Of a stretch of DNA of 64,000 bases, positions 34,813 to 49,194 are shown one piece after another. The position numbers and the translations under genes were made by a program. Source of the DNA: Nansenia antarctica (taxonomy: Eukaryota; Chordata; Actinopteri; Argentiniformes; Microstomatidae); NCBI GenBank assembly GCA_963989245.1, contig OZ022342.1:15397495-15461494 (forward strand), given 5' to 3'. Within the stretch, counting starts at the first letter, position 1, and each line of letters begins with the position of its first letter. Below the pieces are notes generated by a model. That model did not search any database. It saw nothing but the letters and a program-made list of their open reading frames with translations, and was not told where the DNA came from.

Positions 34813-36214
34813 CAACGTTTGAATGCTTTCTCATTACTACTAAACCACAAATGTATTCACATTCCCCAAATAATCAAGAATCTAACCTCATTGATAATTG
34901 TGTTCTTTTTTGTTATTGTGTACTTTTATTTAGACCAGTAGTATGAATACTCACAGAATTGTACAAAGAAAATTCACAAGATGTGCTTGCTTATTCAAAG
35001 CTATAGGTCAATTCATTCCCCTTATCCCAAAAGGGTCCATCGTCAACCAAAATTGTCAGCAGGTAATATCTGTGACGTTTTCAGGTTTCAATAATGGTAA
35101 TGGAGATCATCAGACACAATTATTCAACAAAAAAACTAGCCCAACAACAAAAAACTAGCCCACTGAAGCCAATTCAATTGACTCATATAGCATTGTTTTC
35201 CACAAATGTAGTGGTGAGATTAGTTCTATATTAACACCCTATTGCCTTATTGCTTTTGAATTTTAGGAATGTTCACTTACATCTGAGACCAGTTGTCCCA
35301 GTGGCATCTGGAATCAGACAATAGGCAGAATGAATCATCTTAGTAAAGGGATGTATGCCTTCCAGTCTCATACATTCACATGCAAGCTGGCTGTGTGCGT
35401 TTAAAAATCAGATTTTGAATACTGCCACATGAAGACTCCAGGTGTAACCTACGGTGTGACCTTCAGTTAAGATGGCCAGAGCTATGAGAAGGGGAGGTAC
35501 ACTTGTGGTTTGGTTAATTGCTGAATGCTAATCTAATGTATATCCATTGATGTTAATGGTGGATTATGAGAGCGCAAGTTTCCGAGGCAGGTATGAAACG
35601 ATGTATGATTTATTTTGTATATGATTCATGATTTGAATAGGATTTCTGTTCACAGTGCCGTTGTTCATATGTCTTTTTCAAACAGGTAGTTATGGTCCAG
35701 AGGGAGTGGCAGAGTGAAAGGTAGTGTTTTTCACACAGAAATGTCATTCACCTGTTCTGTACTTTTCATGTGGTGTGATGATAGGACAGGGAGGACTGAA
35801 TGAAGGTTAATATTTTTCATATGTTATGCATACAGAATAGCTTCAAACTAGACTGGATGTATTTTTATTGATCTTCCCTGAATATCAGTCTGGATATTTT
35901 CCTATATAGAGGCACTTGCTCCAGTTTGCTCCAAATAATTGGTCTAATCAGTGTCCATGTCCATTCAGATTTTATGGGAGCCATTGGGCGGGTTTAGCCA
36001 GACTTCAGAGTGATCCAATCCTTTAACTATCGCTGACTGATTTGTTTTGCATGATGCCCCCATTAATGACATAGGGTCAAATGTTTTCAGTGAAAGCAGT
36101 ATCAGACTGATATTTACAGGGAAGTTATACAAAGCAAAATGAGCCTAGTCAGTCTGGCCCTTGCCACAACACAAGAGGTATTTCTTTTTAAGTTATTCTT
36201 TCTGAGTGGGGCAG
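34813..36214. other. Gene-poor intergenic stretch
   Basis: AT-rich sequence with no supportable ORF, exon or recognisable repeat on either strand. Confidence 0.4.
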
Positions 36215-36395
36215 TCCCACTCATATTTTTCTTTTTATTGATAGAGACAGTAGACATTTTTGACAGGAAGGATGGGTGAGAGAGAGAGAGAGAAGGGATG
36301 ACATGCAGGACATGTCCACGGCCGGAATCGAACCGGGAACCCTGCGGTTACATGATTGACGCTTAACCTGTTATGCCACCTATGAGCACCCCACG
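36215..36395 (-). repeat. tRNA-derived SINE-like repeat
   Basis: On the minus strand ggttcccggttcgattccgg is a clear tRNA B-box region. Further along lie a (CT)n stretch (gagagagagagag on the plus strand) and ttgatagagacagtagac. It is not a tRNA gene because no acceptor-stem or anticodon-arm structure is recoverable. Confidence 0.65.
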
Positions 36396-39281
36396 AGAGG
36401 TATTTCTTATGACTTGGAGATTATGTTGGATAAATCAGTAGAGAGCCTCACCAAATTAGAGGGCCATGTGAAGATTGACGACACACCATTAACACCTTAC
36501 ACAGTTAGATAGTTGCGCCTAAATGATTAACACTGCTACATGTGTGTGAAAAGTCTAAATAAAGATCTTGGTGCTCTGTTTCAAAGGAGGGTTTAGCCTA
36601 CATTTAAGGTTTACAATCGAGGTCCAAACCATGTCCTTTCATTTCAACGTAGTACAATGCGTATTAATTGAAATCTCAACTAGGATGTACCTGTACACAT
36701 TTCTTAGGAAAGAGAGAATGATAAAAAAATAATGTGTCTATATGTCTATATGTTGTTTTTGTGTCAGAGAATGACAACTATTACATAACCCTGTCTGTGC
36801 CTTTTTATTGCCTGCTAATTTGCTCTATTGTGACTGCTGGTTGTAGGGCCTAAAGCCAAATGTTCTGTACCAGTCCAGAAGGATGGATTAGTGGCTCTCT
36901 TTTTAATTATTTATGATTATTTATTATATCCCTTATATTACATCCCTTTTATTATTGTACATTTAACTAGCAGATACAATAACATTCTGATGATAGATGA
37001 TCACAATGTCCTAAATCATCCTCATTGCAATTCCATTATGGCAGTAAAGATAATAATAGCAGGTCTACTGTACCTGCAACTTAGACCGTACTTCTCCTTA
37101 TTTACAATCCAAGAAAATATTAAGCAAGAACAGGAGGACGTCTACCTCCTTCCTTCCTCAGTCCTGACATAATTGCCAATACACAGTACCCACTTGAACC
37201 CACAGCAGAACAGTAGAAATCTCTCATGTATTACTTGTGCATCACAGTGTCTCATACACTCCATGAGTTCTTGACAACAATTATTGATTGAAAATCTCAC
37301 ACACTCACAGCACACTCACTTTCCCCCACTGCTGGATATTTTAATGAAACCATTTTAAGCCTTGTGCATGGAACACCGTATGGAACACCGTATGGAGATT
37401 AATTGGTTCTTTGATATGGAGGGCTGGCTCTTGCGGAAAACAAAGGCAAAATTCTAGTTTTCTTTTTTTGGTTGTTGCAAATAACAAAAGGCAAACTCCC
37501 CAAATAGAATTCATGTAAGCAGCTTATTTGTTATTCCTCCAAATCACCTCAGCATCCAAGTGAAATTGTACTGCTGACTTTTCTGTTTCCTAATGACAAT
37601 AGAACAGACGAAGGCTTATTTTGTAAGATTATATCAGTGTGCTATGTGTTCCAGCACCGAATATGTAAAATGTGTGCCATGAAACAGTACAATAAATCAC
37701 AGCACAGGTCCTGTAGAATATTGCATGTTTTTCAGCCCCTCATAAACCATCAGCACTGTTATACAGTATGAGAGGCTCATGTAATTAGGTCTTTACAATT
37801 ATAAGATCAATCAGTGATTAGTGAATGGAAAATGTATAGTCACCACCCCCTACTGGCCCATAAGAGGACCAGGTTATCTTACAGACATGTCGTCTTTTTT
37901 TCAAAGCCATGTATTCCAACCAATGCCATATCAACATGAATACACACTTAGGGGGAAAAGGGGTTCTGTCCTTCTTGTCCCTCTTGGAGAAGCCCTTTTG
38001 GTTCTATCTGGATCAACTCTTTTGTTCTACTGTATGTAGGACTCTCTCTGTTAAAAGGTTTCTCCATGCAACGTTATCTAAATACCTATATTATATGAGG
38101 ATGCACACTGTGAATTTTCAGTTGTCTCATAATGCCATAGTTTGGGATATTAGAGACAACAACTTCCTCAGTGAGAGCTTTGTTGTACCCCCATCCCAAT
38201 GCTGAGCAGGTGTCAAGACCCAATTTAAAGATGCTACTGTACCCTAAAGACTCCCTGAAAAAGGCCAGACACCCACTCAAAGTCTGTGTAACTCTATGGG
38301 GTAATGAGGAAGGGAGAATAATCTCTTTCTTGATCAGAGGAATATTATAACTGTATTTATGGATATAGTGTATCAGGGATGGGCCACTACTCAGGGCACA
38401 ACAAAAGAAAAGCACCTATGCTGTTGCACCTGAACCACCGAATGTAGCAGGATGTTTCAGTGCTGTTTAGGAGGTAATTGAGAGAGTGAGCGGGTAGGTT
38501 GACTTTAAAGGTGCAATACTGTAACATTCAAACTTTCTAATGTTTGCAATGACATGATATGTTTAATTGGTAGCGATCAGGGAATGTGATCCCTTGAAAG
38601 AAATATTTCATTTACGAATGTTGTTTTGGTCCTGAAAAGCCTCTAAAATTAAGTGTCTTGTGGTAAAACAGTGTTTACAGAGGTCTTCTACGGGAGTGGA
38701 TTCACAGATTTTCACCTTTCTGTCTCTGGCACTGTAGCTGCCTCTTCAAATAGTGCAGGCTTGCAGAAACACCACACTGCCCAACACTGCAAGTCAATTT
38801 CGAAGGGGTTATATTATTATTAGGGAGGATGTTGTTGTTTGGAACAGAAATTTGCCTCGGTTACCAGAGGTGGCAGAATTACAACAGATTTTTACGCACA
38901 ACTCCTTTAATCCCAGATTTGTATCTGACAGCGCTTGCATACTTTTTTTGATTTTGATTTTTGATTTTTTGATTATTATTAAAAACACCTCTAGAGATAG
39001 ATTTCATTCATTGTCAGCTAGTGGGAAGCAGAATCTTGATCAGGATGACTGAGAGCAATAGATCAAAGGTCATTACATCGCAGTATAGCATGCATCTCCT
39101 ACTCACATGATTCCATAAAGGAGGCAGAGGTATTGTTCCTTTAGTGTAGTGGGTACGCATTACTCCCTTGATACTGTACATGTCAATTGTTCCTCAGCAA
39201 CTTCGTCATAAGCAATAACTTTCACTCTCATCTACATTTTCCACAGATTGACAACCAGGCTTTGTATCAGTGGACATGATA
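36396..39281. other. Gene-poor intergenic stretch
   Basis: No supportable coding sequence. The segment at about 38510-38900 (gtgcaatactgtaacattca and following) looks like a diverged interspersed repeat, but I cannot assign it. Confidence 0.4.
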
Positions 39282-39393
39282 GTGGAGGCTAGTGGAGGTC
39301 GAAATGGGCTCATTGTAATGCATGGAATGGAATGGAATGAGGAATGGTAATGAGTCCTTCATCCGATTTCTACCGACACCAGCCTCCACTGGA
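39282..39393. mobile_element. Palindromic MITE, second copy
   Basis: Ends tagtggaggctagtggaggt and gacaccagcctccactgga are inverted; the core has gggctcattgtaatgc and gtaatgagtcc. Same family as 24540-24657. Confidence 0.65.
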
Positions 39394-39954
39394 GTGGACA
39401 GGCATTTGGTAACAAGGAGGACAGGGAATAATTTCTCTCTCCAGCCTCTCCACAGGGAGGTAAGCTGCCAGCTTTGTTTCGCGTGATTGGAGAGTTGCCC
39501 ATTTTGGCAAATATATTATATATACCATTGTATTGAAACTAATGGAGGTCACAGGATGGTGTCCCACCGTGCCCTGCATGGCCTTCCGAGTGACAGCTTC
39601 CTACTTTGAACCTAAATTTGATTGCTAGCAACAGTGTTAACATAGTGAATATGAACAGACAGCTCAGATATATGCTGAATCATAGCTTTTATTTCACATG
39701 AAAACACATTTTTGTCATATAATATATGTTACAGTAATTATGTTAGGGAACTAAGTAATTATGTAATTATGTAAAGGGAACTAAGTCCAGTATGTATTTC
39801 CTTTAGTGATAACTGATTTCCAAAATCCAAAAGTGACAGATATTTTCCTTTGCTCATCCATTGACCCAACCAGTGCTATCTATCTGAGCTGTAAGAGAAG
39901 GCTGATGTCAGGTACAGTGCCAACTCATGAGATGGCATAAGGGCTGATTTCTTT

Positions 39955-40384
39955 TAGGACCAACTGCACCTGTCAACTGGTCGCGTTGGGCGCTAGAGAA
40001 GCGCGGTCCCGACTGGAATTTGTGGGCGCGCTCTTTATGGCAGGTCGCAAGAGAGGGGGAGCGAAACACACCAGCCTGCCTTCCGTTGTCAGGGACGGGA
40101 TGCACCAGGGGGGAAAGACAGGGCACCGTTACAATAGCATCCTCTAGAATTACCTTGTAGGACGATCAAGACAGCGTCGTAGAAAATGAAGATGATCATG
40201 ACGCTCCTTTCTAAAACATGATCTACTCGTGGCGAATGGGATGGCTAAATCATTTCTCCTGTTTCCTGGATTACGAAGAAGACCGTAGAATAAAATGGAG
40301 TGGTTGTGGTAGGGGGACCGAGGCGCGCTGTCTCCATCACAGAGAGGCGCGTCCACCTGCTGATACATGGAGTCAAACATGGTG
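39955..40384. promoter_or_regulatory. GC-rich block, candidate promoter or first non-coding exon (possibly nexmif)
   Basis: CpG-containing sequence (ggtcgcgttgggcgctag, agaagcgcggtcccgac, gggcgcgctc, aggcgcgctg) in an otherwise AT-rich desert. On the plus strand caaacatg|gtgagg is a good donor near 40380, facing nexmif. On the minus strand an unrecognised 76-codon ORF starts with ATG at 40380. I do not call a gene. Confidence 0.3.
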
Positions 40385-40782
40385 AGGTCTCTGCATTAAG
40401 GGGAAGATACAGTTTCCATCTGTCAAATAAACAACTCTAAACGGAACGCTGGAGACTGAAAAAGGCACAGCTTCTTGCATGCATTAATTGGTAAGTTGAA
40501 TGTTGTACAGTGACACATACGGTGTCTGTTCAGGGCAACACTCACTGCATAAAGAATTTATGCAGAATCTCTTCGTATGGCAGGCTGCATTCGAGAGAAA
40601 AGGGGGGCGGGTGTTTCATGTACCAACACTAGATCAACATGAGGAAGCTAGGATTGTTGGCGACATAATAACACCGAGTAGTTGCCTTACTTTAAACTGT
40701 GCAGGATACCAATTGTCATTATGTTGTACAACAAGAAAGTGGTACTTAAATCAGAGATATTGAGCACTCGTATCCCATCCCC

Positions 40783-40889
<107 letters not shown>

Positions 40890-43800
40890 AGTGTTCTTAT
40901 AATGGTGGGAATCGTGGGATAGCCCAACAATTTGGATGTCCGAGACATTTGGGACAGAGGTGCCAGGACTGTGCCACTATTAATTTCAGAAAGGGCCGGA
41001 TTCTTTCATTTTTAACTCTGTGGACGAAGGTCTTATGATTGAACTGTCATGCTGATAGAATTACACTCCTTCAGTATGTACACAAATGAGACAATAATGC
41101 CACTGAAACATTTCAGCATTATTACTATTGAATAGTTTAAAAGAAAAATCAGGATTCCTCTACTCCACTATGACAGTAACTTCTAAATCTCAACTTACAT
41201 GTTTCATTTGATCAGGTTTGTATATCAAGCATAGTTCAGCTCCTGCCGAAGGCTACCCATCAGTGCCAGACTGTGTCAGTTTGCTTTAAGGTTAGGTGTT
41301 GTTGCATTGCCCCAGGTTCATGATGCAAGATGTTACCAAAGTCAGTTTGGAGGGTTTGGTCCTCCCATCTGTCCCCTCTACTCGTTTATGCCAGTGAACA
41401 GGACTAGGTGTGTTCCGACAAACATCCTCATAAATGTAGTTGTCTGTTCTTCAGCTCTAAGGGGGTTCTCTTCCTTTAGTGGCCAGAGACTCTCAGCCAG
41501 AGACCAGTTTCTTGAAGGCTGTCACACACACACTGCCCTGCATTGTGTTTGGCAGAAACTAGTTCTAGAGGGGGAGGAGCGATGCTGGGAGCCTGTGTGT
41601 AGGGTTATACCCACTGTTCATAGAGGAGCCAGTGTGCACAGTGCAAACCATTTTGCCCCTGAAAAGACCTCATGCTATGCAACCTGTTGAACACTGGGCA
41701 TAGTAGTCTCATGTTATCGTGTCTGGTTGTCATTCATTCAACAGAGAGAACCCGCCTCCCTCTCTATACATGCACCATTGCAGTGACTGTGGCGACGGAG
41801 GCAGCATGCTGTAATTAACAGAAAGGTAATGACCCTGTGAGACGGGTGGCTCAGCCCTTTTTGATTGCTTTCATGACTGCAGGGAAAGAGCTGAGCTTCC
41901 TCTCTAGTGGGACAGTCCTGCAGAGTGATGAGCTCCTGTGCTGCCCTGGCTGTGCCTGCTAGTTTCACCTGCTCTTTACCGCTTACAGGAAAATACCAAA
42001 CACATCCTGGTGACAGGACTCTGCTGTGAACCTGTGCCCCCGTCTTCTTCTGGCCCCTTCTATTACTCTGTGCCCGATTCTAAAGGACCTGATGTATTTC
42101 TTTATTGAAGAGGACACTGAGACTTTCCCATAGACTTGCACCTCATGGAGGAAGATTCAGCAGTTTTATTTCCCGATGTGAACTGCAAAGGTCTAAAAGA
42201 TTTAATATTTAGGCTAGTTATTATGTTTAGAAACTCTAAAAAGAACAGTGACTTGTTGCATATTCCCTAAGGCCTCTGTGTTGTAATCGTGACAATTGTT
42301 GCATTTGTTCCTTAATAAAAAACAAGGCTGAGGACTCGAGGTGTAATTATTACTGTACCAAATATGTAAAAATGACTTTGATTAACAGGACGATGGGGGC
42401 AGGGGGAGTTGAGGGTGAGTCCATGTTGGCAATTGTGGGCTGTTGCAGAATGTCAGCCAGACTGTCTGTCAGAGACCTTTTTTTGTAAAGGGGCCCTGTT
42501 GCCATCGTTGTAAGGGCATGTACTCTGAGAGGATTGGCAAAGGCAGGTCTTGGTGAAAGTGGCGCAGAGGAATGACAGGAGGCTTTTGTGTGCTTCACCC
42601 CCTTGAAACCAGAGCCTCCGGTTTAATGCACTAGAGCGGTTTAGGGGGAGGAGTCGCCCAGCTAAGTAATAATGGATGATCCAAAAGTTATTTGTCGCAT
42701 TCAGTTGAAAATAATTGCAAGGTTTTACATTTGTATTGAGACTGGGCCCAAATGTTCAAATGCGTGACATGTGTCAACGTCCTGTAGCTCCCAATCAGAT
42801 TATTCAGGATGTTGGTTTTCCTCACAGGTCTAAAGTATGTGAGTCTAAAGGCCATACTTCTAAAGGCCATACTGTAGTCTTTCACAGATGCAGTGTTTCC
42901 TCAATTACATTTTGTAGTAGTGTGTAGGTCAAGCAGAGAGGTGTGATTAGGACCCTTCAGCTGAAGTAGGGCTAATACATTGAGCTTCAGTAGTTTTGCT
43001 ACTGCTGAGGGGAAGAAATGAATCCTCTTCATCCTACATGGCTCATGAATGTATTCATGATGACACAGACCTTTATCTTTATGGAATTCCTTAATTCACA
43101 TTTAACATTAACATTTCTAATGAGGTTCAATTGATATTCCTAAAACCCCAACTCCTGTAGCCTTCTGGCCCCACAATCGTCTGTGGTTCATAATACATCC
43201 ATTATTCAGAGAAATCTTCATGGCTTGAGAAAGAATAATGACTTTCAGCTGGTTTTCCCTCCCTACATAACTCCTTGTCTGGGGATCGTCTATTCCGTCT
43301 AATTTCGGTCTTAAGCAAGGCTCTAATGCTGGATAAATATTAATCACATTTTTAATAAAAGGAGTTTGCCGAAGGAGCTCCTGTCAGCCCCGTCCGTCAG
43401 GGGAAGCGCCTCCACTTTCTGGGAGACTGGTGGCCCTGCTGAAATCAATGGCTGTTTACTGGGCTTTGCTGTCCTGCCCCTGAGCTGCACTGCCTTATTG
43501 CCCACTCTTTATTCAGAGCCTATATTTTAGTTTAGAGCGGCAAGAGGATATCAAACAAAGACCTCCCACAAAACTGCACAATGGAATGAGGTGAGCTACA
43601 AAATTGAACAACAGATATTGTCCCAGTTCTGAGAATTTGAGGCCTCTGAATGTAGACAGGTTCAGGGAGTGTTGCCATTATAGTAAGTCTCATGAAGAGG
43701 TAATTGTGATGGGTTTTTGGGCCAAATGCTCCCCATTTCCTCCTTTTCTTAGTCACTAGGCTGGACATCTTGAATGATGATATGGATTTCAAAAGGTTTG

Positions 43801-43991
43801 GTAGCATTTGGTTGGTTAATGGTTAATTTGGTTAATTTGAGTTGGTTAATCTCTAGAACAAGAATAATGAATAACCAACTAAGATTTTCTGACAGTGTCT
43901 ACTGTGATGTAATGTGAAAATAGGTCCAGTGTTTACCACGCTAAGATTCTTCAGTATTTTTTCTTTCGCTGCAGCCCCTAGTTTTCAACCT

Positions 43992-44006
43992 ACACACACA
44001 CACACA

Positions 44007-44063
<57 letters not shown>
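43992..44063. repeat. (CA)n microsatellite
   Basis: About 35 CA units with one TA interruption. 44064-46224 shows no supportable gene; a run of at least 10 G lies at about 45287-45297. Confidence 0.93.
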
Positions 44064-44065
<2 letters not shown>

Positions 44066-46224
44066 CTCCCTGGCTCCTCACTGGCATTTGGGATGAGTGA
44101 CAGACCAACCCATCGGTACTGTAATTGGTATTCAGAGGGGCAGCTGGGATGCACGCCTCACAGACAGAGGGGAATTTAGTGAGTCAATACACTGCTTCAT
44201 TAGAGCTGTGAGTCACCACGCCATGCTTCATTTGTTTGTATTTGTCCAGTACTCTATCAGGAGAAACGCCTTCCATGCAACCTGGCTAACCTGACACTAA
44301 CCTTTGATTGGTGGTCAACTGGTCCCTTGCTCATTATTTTCCCAGAAAGATATTTACTGTTGTACAAAGATGAAGAGGTTGAGTCTATATGTCCATCTCC
44401 AGGACTGTGTCCTGCTAATCAGGTGTCTCTGGATACAAATAAGTTGTAACAACTGAAGACAAATAGAGATCTGCAATCTTAAGCATTCTGTTTGCTGATG
44501 TTGTTTTTCTGTTTCACATGCTTATAATGTACTTGAAATGTACTTGTACAAAACACACATGTTGAGGATACAGTATGTACGCTCCTGAACTATCATTTGA
44601 TACCAGGTGACCTGTGTTTACAGTGAAAGTCACAAATTATGTTTTTGTTTAGGGTTTTAAATGTATAGTTTCTGTGTAGTATATGTCATAATTGAATACA
44701 TCAATACAATACAATCCTCCTATATCCTCTCCTGTATTCTTCCTTTACCTTTGACCTGCTGTTCCCTGATGAGGAGTGAGATGGTGCCTGTGTCCAGTAG
44801 CTATTGTCGGCCAAGAGATGAGGATGACTAGGACCACCACACCATGTACAGTGTGAGAGAATGAAGGGCAAGCGGGCCGTTACAGACCTCACTGAGACAG
44901 TCAGCAGTTGGTTCAGCACACGAGTAAACACCTGGCACCGAGGTCAGGGTGATAATAGATTGCACCGTTAGTGTTCCACAGAAGGCTATGTGTCGGTTTT
45001 TAAGCCAGCGTTTTGTGCCAACAGCATTATTAAGAATTAAGGCAAGGTAGATAGCTCCTGCTAACTGCCGAGTGTGCACTTATCATGAACCTTTCTTTTC
45101 CATTGAAAGTTGAGGAGTAAACATGCTCAGCCCATCTAGTCTGCAGTCCTACCCAGGCCATCTTGTATATAGGGGCCGTATCATGCAATCGGCATGCAAC
45201 CACTCTGCTTCTGTTCCCCTGCCCCCCTCTGTCACTCCCCCCCGACCCCCCACTGTTTGAGATGTGGCCTGTGTGTGTAAGTAGAGGGGGGGGGGGGTTG
45301 TATGGGTGGGTGCAGAGAGAGGCGAGACTGAATCTCAATTAGCTCCAGTGTCTCTGCTGAATGCATCCGTACAAATGGGCCAAAGAGGTTTGGACTACAA
45401 CTGATATCAGGAGAAAGGACAAGCAGGATTGGGAAATTTAATATTTTGTGGTTTAGCTCAGTGTACATTCAACATACAATTCATCATTCATCATTCATTC
45501 GTTAAAAAATGACTATGTATGATCTGGGGAAAAGGCAGCTATTATTCAATCACTGGATTTTTTCAGTGTCTCTCTACCTAGAAGCATTTGAGAGAGTTGC
45601 AGAATCCTGAGTCATGCTTCCAACTGTTAATTATAATTATAATTGCCTATTGAACCAGATTAGAGCTTTGATTTAGAGTATGTTTTGTTGTGTCATTGTT
45701 GCCTCATTATATTTTGAGGAGAAACATGATTGTTGAAGACAGCTCTGAAATTATTTTGTTTACAAGGTTGCTGTAATCTTCAGTTTTTAGTGTCCCTGTG
45801 GGGTCCTGTTATATTGGCATTCTGCTGGCTCTTTTTGGATCCTCTCTGCCATGTCCTTCAGTTGTGATAGAGATAACTGAGGTAGCGTCACATAATGCAG
45901 GGTAGGCTTGCTCTCAATGTAACTGACATTTACAATACAGCATTGTGGGTTGTATTAGAGCACAGCATTGATATCTCTATCAGACCCCTCAATTGCCCTT
46001 GTATTGATATCAGCAAGAATGCATTACGAGGTAATTATTATTAAATAGTCTTTTTACATTTTGTTGATATAGCCTGCAGTAAATATGGGTAAAAAATCCC
46101 ATACTATATGACTACATGAGTACACAGGCACCTGTGTTTTAGCCATTGTGTTTACTTCAATTTAACTTCCTAGCCTACTGTATGTCATGCAGAAATGCGT
46201 TGTGTACCACCATGGAGGTGTTCT

Positions 46225-47335
46225 CTAGAGTGGTTTTGATTCGTCTGAATCCACAATGCTTTGATATTGTTTGCACCTTGTGTATGGGCAGAGATATGTG
46301 CCACTAGAAACTGACATTTGAATTTGAATTGCTAAATTTGAATACTTTAATTTAAAAAATGAATTTGAATCACATAATTTGAATTTGTATTGTTTAACTT
46401 GAATAACTGAATTGAAAAACTGAATCTGAGTAGCATAATTTGAAACTGAATTTATATGTTTGAAACCATTCAGTTTCCACAATTCAAATGCGCTTCAATT
46501 TCTCCCATTTCAAAACCCTTCAATCTGTCACACAAATCCAAATTCTCCCACACAAATTCAAATCCTAAAGTTGTCAGACATCCGAATCAAGCGCTGATTG
46601 ACCTAACTCCTTTTCGGCCAATCAGCACCTTTCATTAACGTACCCAAGGAAGTTTAAAGAACGCACCCACTCCCGCCCAGTGTTGCCAACTTGGCGACTT
46701 TGTCGCTATATCTGGCTAAATCTCAATGCCCACACTTGTACACGACTTAGAACGCATATGGCCAGTGCCAGTGTTTTGGCTGATAATAGTTTATGCACTG
46801 TCTGTTGGTTCTGTTGTGTTTTTGTGCTCCGTAGAAGGGACTCAGTTTTCGCTGTGGGTTCGCAATATATTCCTGACTGAGTTTTACTGATAGTCAAGGC
46901 ATTATGGCCTATGGTAAATCTGGATCTGATATTAGCCATTGCCTCCCCAACCATTGACCTCACCGCACGTAACTGCAGCAAGTGTACTTGAATGATCCTC
47001 TAAAACACGATTCTATGTATCCAGAGATTCTTTACGCAATGGTGTGAAAACGCTAGAGATCAGATCGGCTCCGAAATCGCGTATCGTCACCGTGGAGCCC
47101 GGGCGCACAGGTGCGGCTGGTGAGCAACTTTTAGACCTTCTGTTCTTCTTTTTTGTCCTGTCTTACGAAGCGTTGTTTTCTAACAGTCAGCCGATCTGAG
47201 TTCCAGATGGATTCAATGCTCTCTGATGATACAGTGGATAGAAATTAGAATTTAGAAGAATAGCTCTGAATTAGAAGACAGCATGTGGATTTTCAATTGA
47301 ATTGATGGAATTGAATTTGTGGAATTGACCCAACC
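46225..47335. mobile_element. Composite interspersed repeat with aatttgaatttg blocks
   Basis: 46225-46330 (ccttgtgtatgggcagagat, tgtgccactag) is the inverted relative of 34635-34812. It continues into TTTGAATTTGAAT repeats, then a block with ccaacttggcgactttgtcg that I recognise as common in fish repeats, and further GAATTTGAATT-type sequence to about 47335. No intact ORF. Boundaries are approximate. Confidence 0.45.
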
Positions 47336-48953
47336 CTAATACGCACATTGGAGCTTGAATTTGACAAACAACCACCTTTTTGAGATGACTGTCCAATTGA
47401 GGTGCTTTGGAATCATTGTGAAACATCCTATCAACTGCAGTGTGTAGCAGGTGAGGGGCTATAACAAAGGTTTGCTCTGATAATGACAGATGAAGGTGGA
47501 TACATTGACTGCACTGTGAAGACTCTCAACTCTTGTTGTGTGCTTTGTTACTACCACGTAGGCAATTGGCAGGCTTTCCAAGTCTAGTACACCATGCTTG
47601 GAGGGGGCAGGGACGTCTGTTGGAAAGCCTTTACTTCCAGTAGAAGACAGAGGGAAGAAAATAGTGTGGTAGCTTGTTATGTTATCTACCTTGCTTCCTT
47701 TTCTGCCATGTCTTAAGATACTTTATTCAACATTCAGTTGATTTCAATACCAATGCCCTAGAATTAGCTCTCGTTTGAATCAAATATATTGGGTAGCCTT
47801 TTCAGTGACAGTATGGTTGTAGTCAGAAGGACAAGTGTCTCAGTGAATTACTAGACAGTTGCAGCTGCATACATAAAGAGCCAAAAATCTGAAAACGACG
47901 GTCAGTTGCTACCTTGATGTTTTCCCTGGAGAATACACCATCACAATTGTAATTGGATATTTTTCAGTGTGTCTCCAGCTGAACCCCATCACCCTGAGCA
48001 GGATCACCAAGAAAATATGTGTAAATGTAAGAGTGGAACAGTGATTTGATCTCCCTCTGCCTCTCCCTCACCAAGATAACTTTGCAAGGCTAATATGCCG
48101 TTGAACTGAGCATACCGTAGGAGGCACAAAAGCATTCGTTTACTTAGTGCCCCTGGTCATAGAATTTGGTGTTACATTAAACATTAAAGCCTGAGAAATT
48201 GTCAAAGTTAGGAATTATTATCCAGAAAAAGAAGAAGACGGTATACCAATGCTCCCAAGTGTTTTTAATACTACACCAAACAATGAAACGTTTAGACTTC
48301 AAACAGTCTTTGTCCTAGTAGCGATTATCATAAATGATTATCTGGTTATTAGAAATCCTAGTAATTCAGCCAACTAGAGGCTAGTGATTCTGAACACTGG
48401 GTAGTGATGGGGGTAGTGATTCTAAACACTGGAAATGATTGTATTGTATTTAATTGTGCATCACAATAATGAGTTGTCAGCTTGAATATCAGAAGTCTGG
48501 ATACCCAACAGATGTTTCATGTCTGCAAAAGAGGGATTTAGTGGTCATACTAGACTATTATAAACCATCTGGTGTAAGTTCCCTCTGCAAGGGAAGTCTT
48601 GACCAGTATTTTATGTGGGTGGTGCTCTCTTCTCTAGCCCCCTGAAGACTTTTGTTTTACACTATTTTACTGTGTTGATGCCTTCATATTTGAATCACTT
48701 AGGAAGCCTTTCATCTCCCCACTCGACACCGCCTTAGTTTCTGTCAGTGTAATAGTATGTGAGGGGGATTATGGAGTTATTTCCCTCGAGTGAAACAATT
48801 GTTGCATCAGTCAGTCAATGAGCCGCTTTCTAGACTGCCCTCTTAGAAATGGAATTAAGCTTTGCCAGGATGTCCTCTTGAATTGAAAATATGAACAATG
48901 GCTACCTCCTACTATACATGTATACATGTACTATACATGTAGTGTATATGTGG

Positions 48954-48956
<3 letters not shown>
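47336..48956. other. Non-coding stretch upstream of nexmif
   Basis: No supportable gene, RNA or repeat seen. It would lie in nexmif intron 1 if the first exon is at about 40 kb. Confidence 0.35.

Positions 48957-49046
<90 letters not shown>
48957..49046. repeat. (CA)n microsatellite
   Basis: About 44 uninterrupted CA units. Confidence 0.95.
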
Positions 49047-49048
<2 letters not shown>

Positions 49049-49136
49049 GGGTATCTTCAGTGTGATTATGTCCCTTTGGGTTTGAGGCAGGAACTGTTAG
49101 TATAATGCAGATCAATTACATGATAGAATGCATGAC

Positions 49137-49138
<2 letters not shown>

Positions 49139-49190
<52 letters not shown>
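49139..49190. repeat. (TA)n microsatellite abutting a Tc1 remnant
   Basis: About 26 TA units directly adjoining acactctatgg, the left end of a Tc1-type element that inserts at TA dinucleotides. Confidence 0.9.

Positions 49191-49194
<4 letters not shown>

Noticed and set aside
40150..40380. 76-codon minus-strand ORF starting at 40380 as a gene
   Set aside because: No recognisable family, no clear splice partner, and GC-rich sequence keeps frames open by chance. Kept only as part of a candidate regulatory block.
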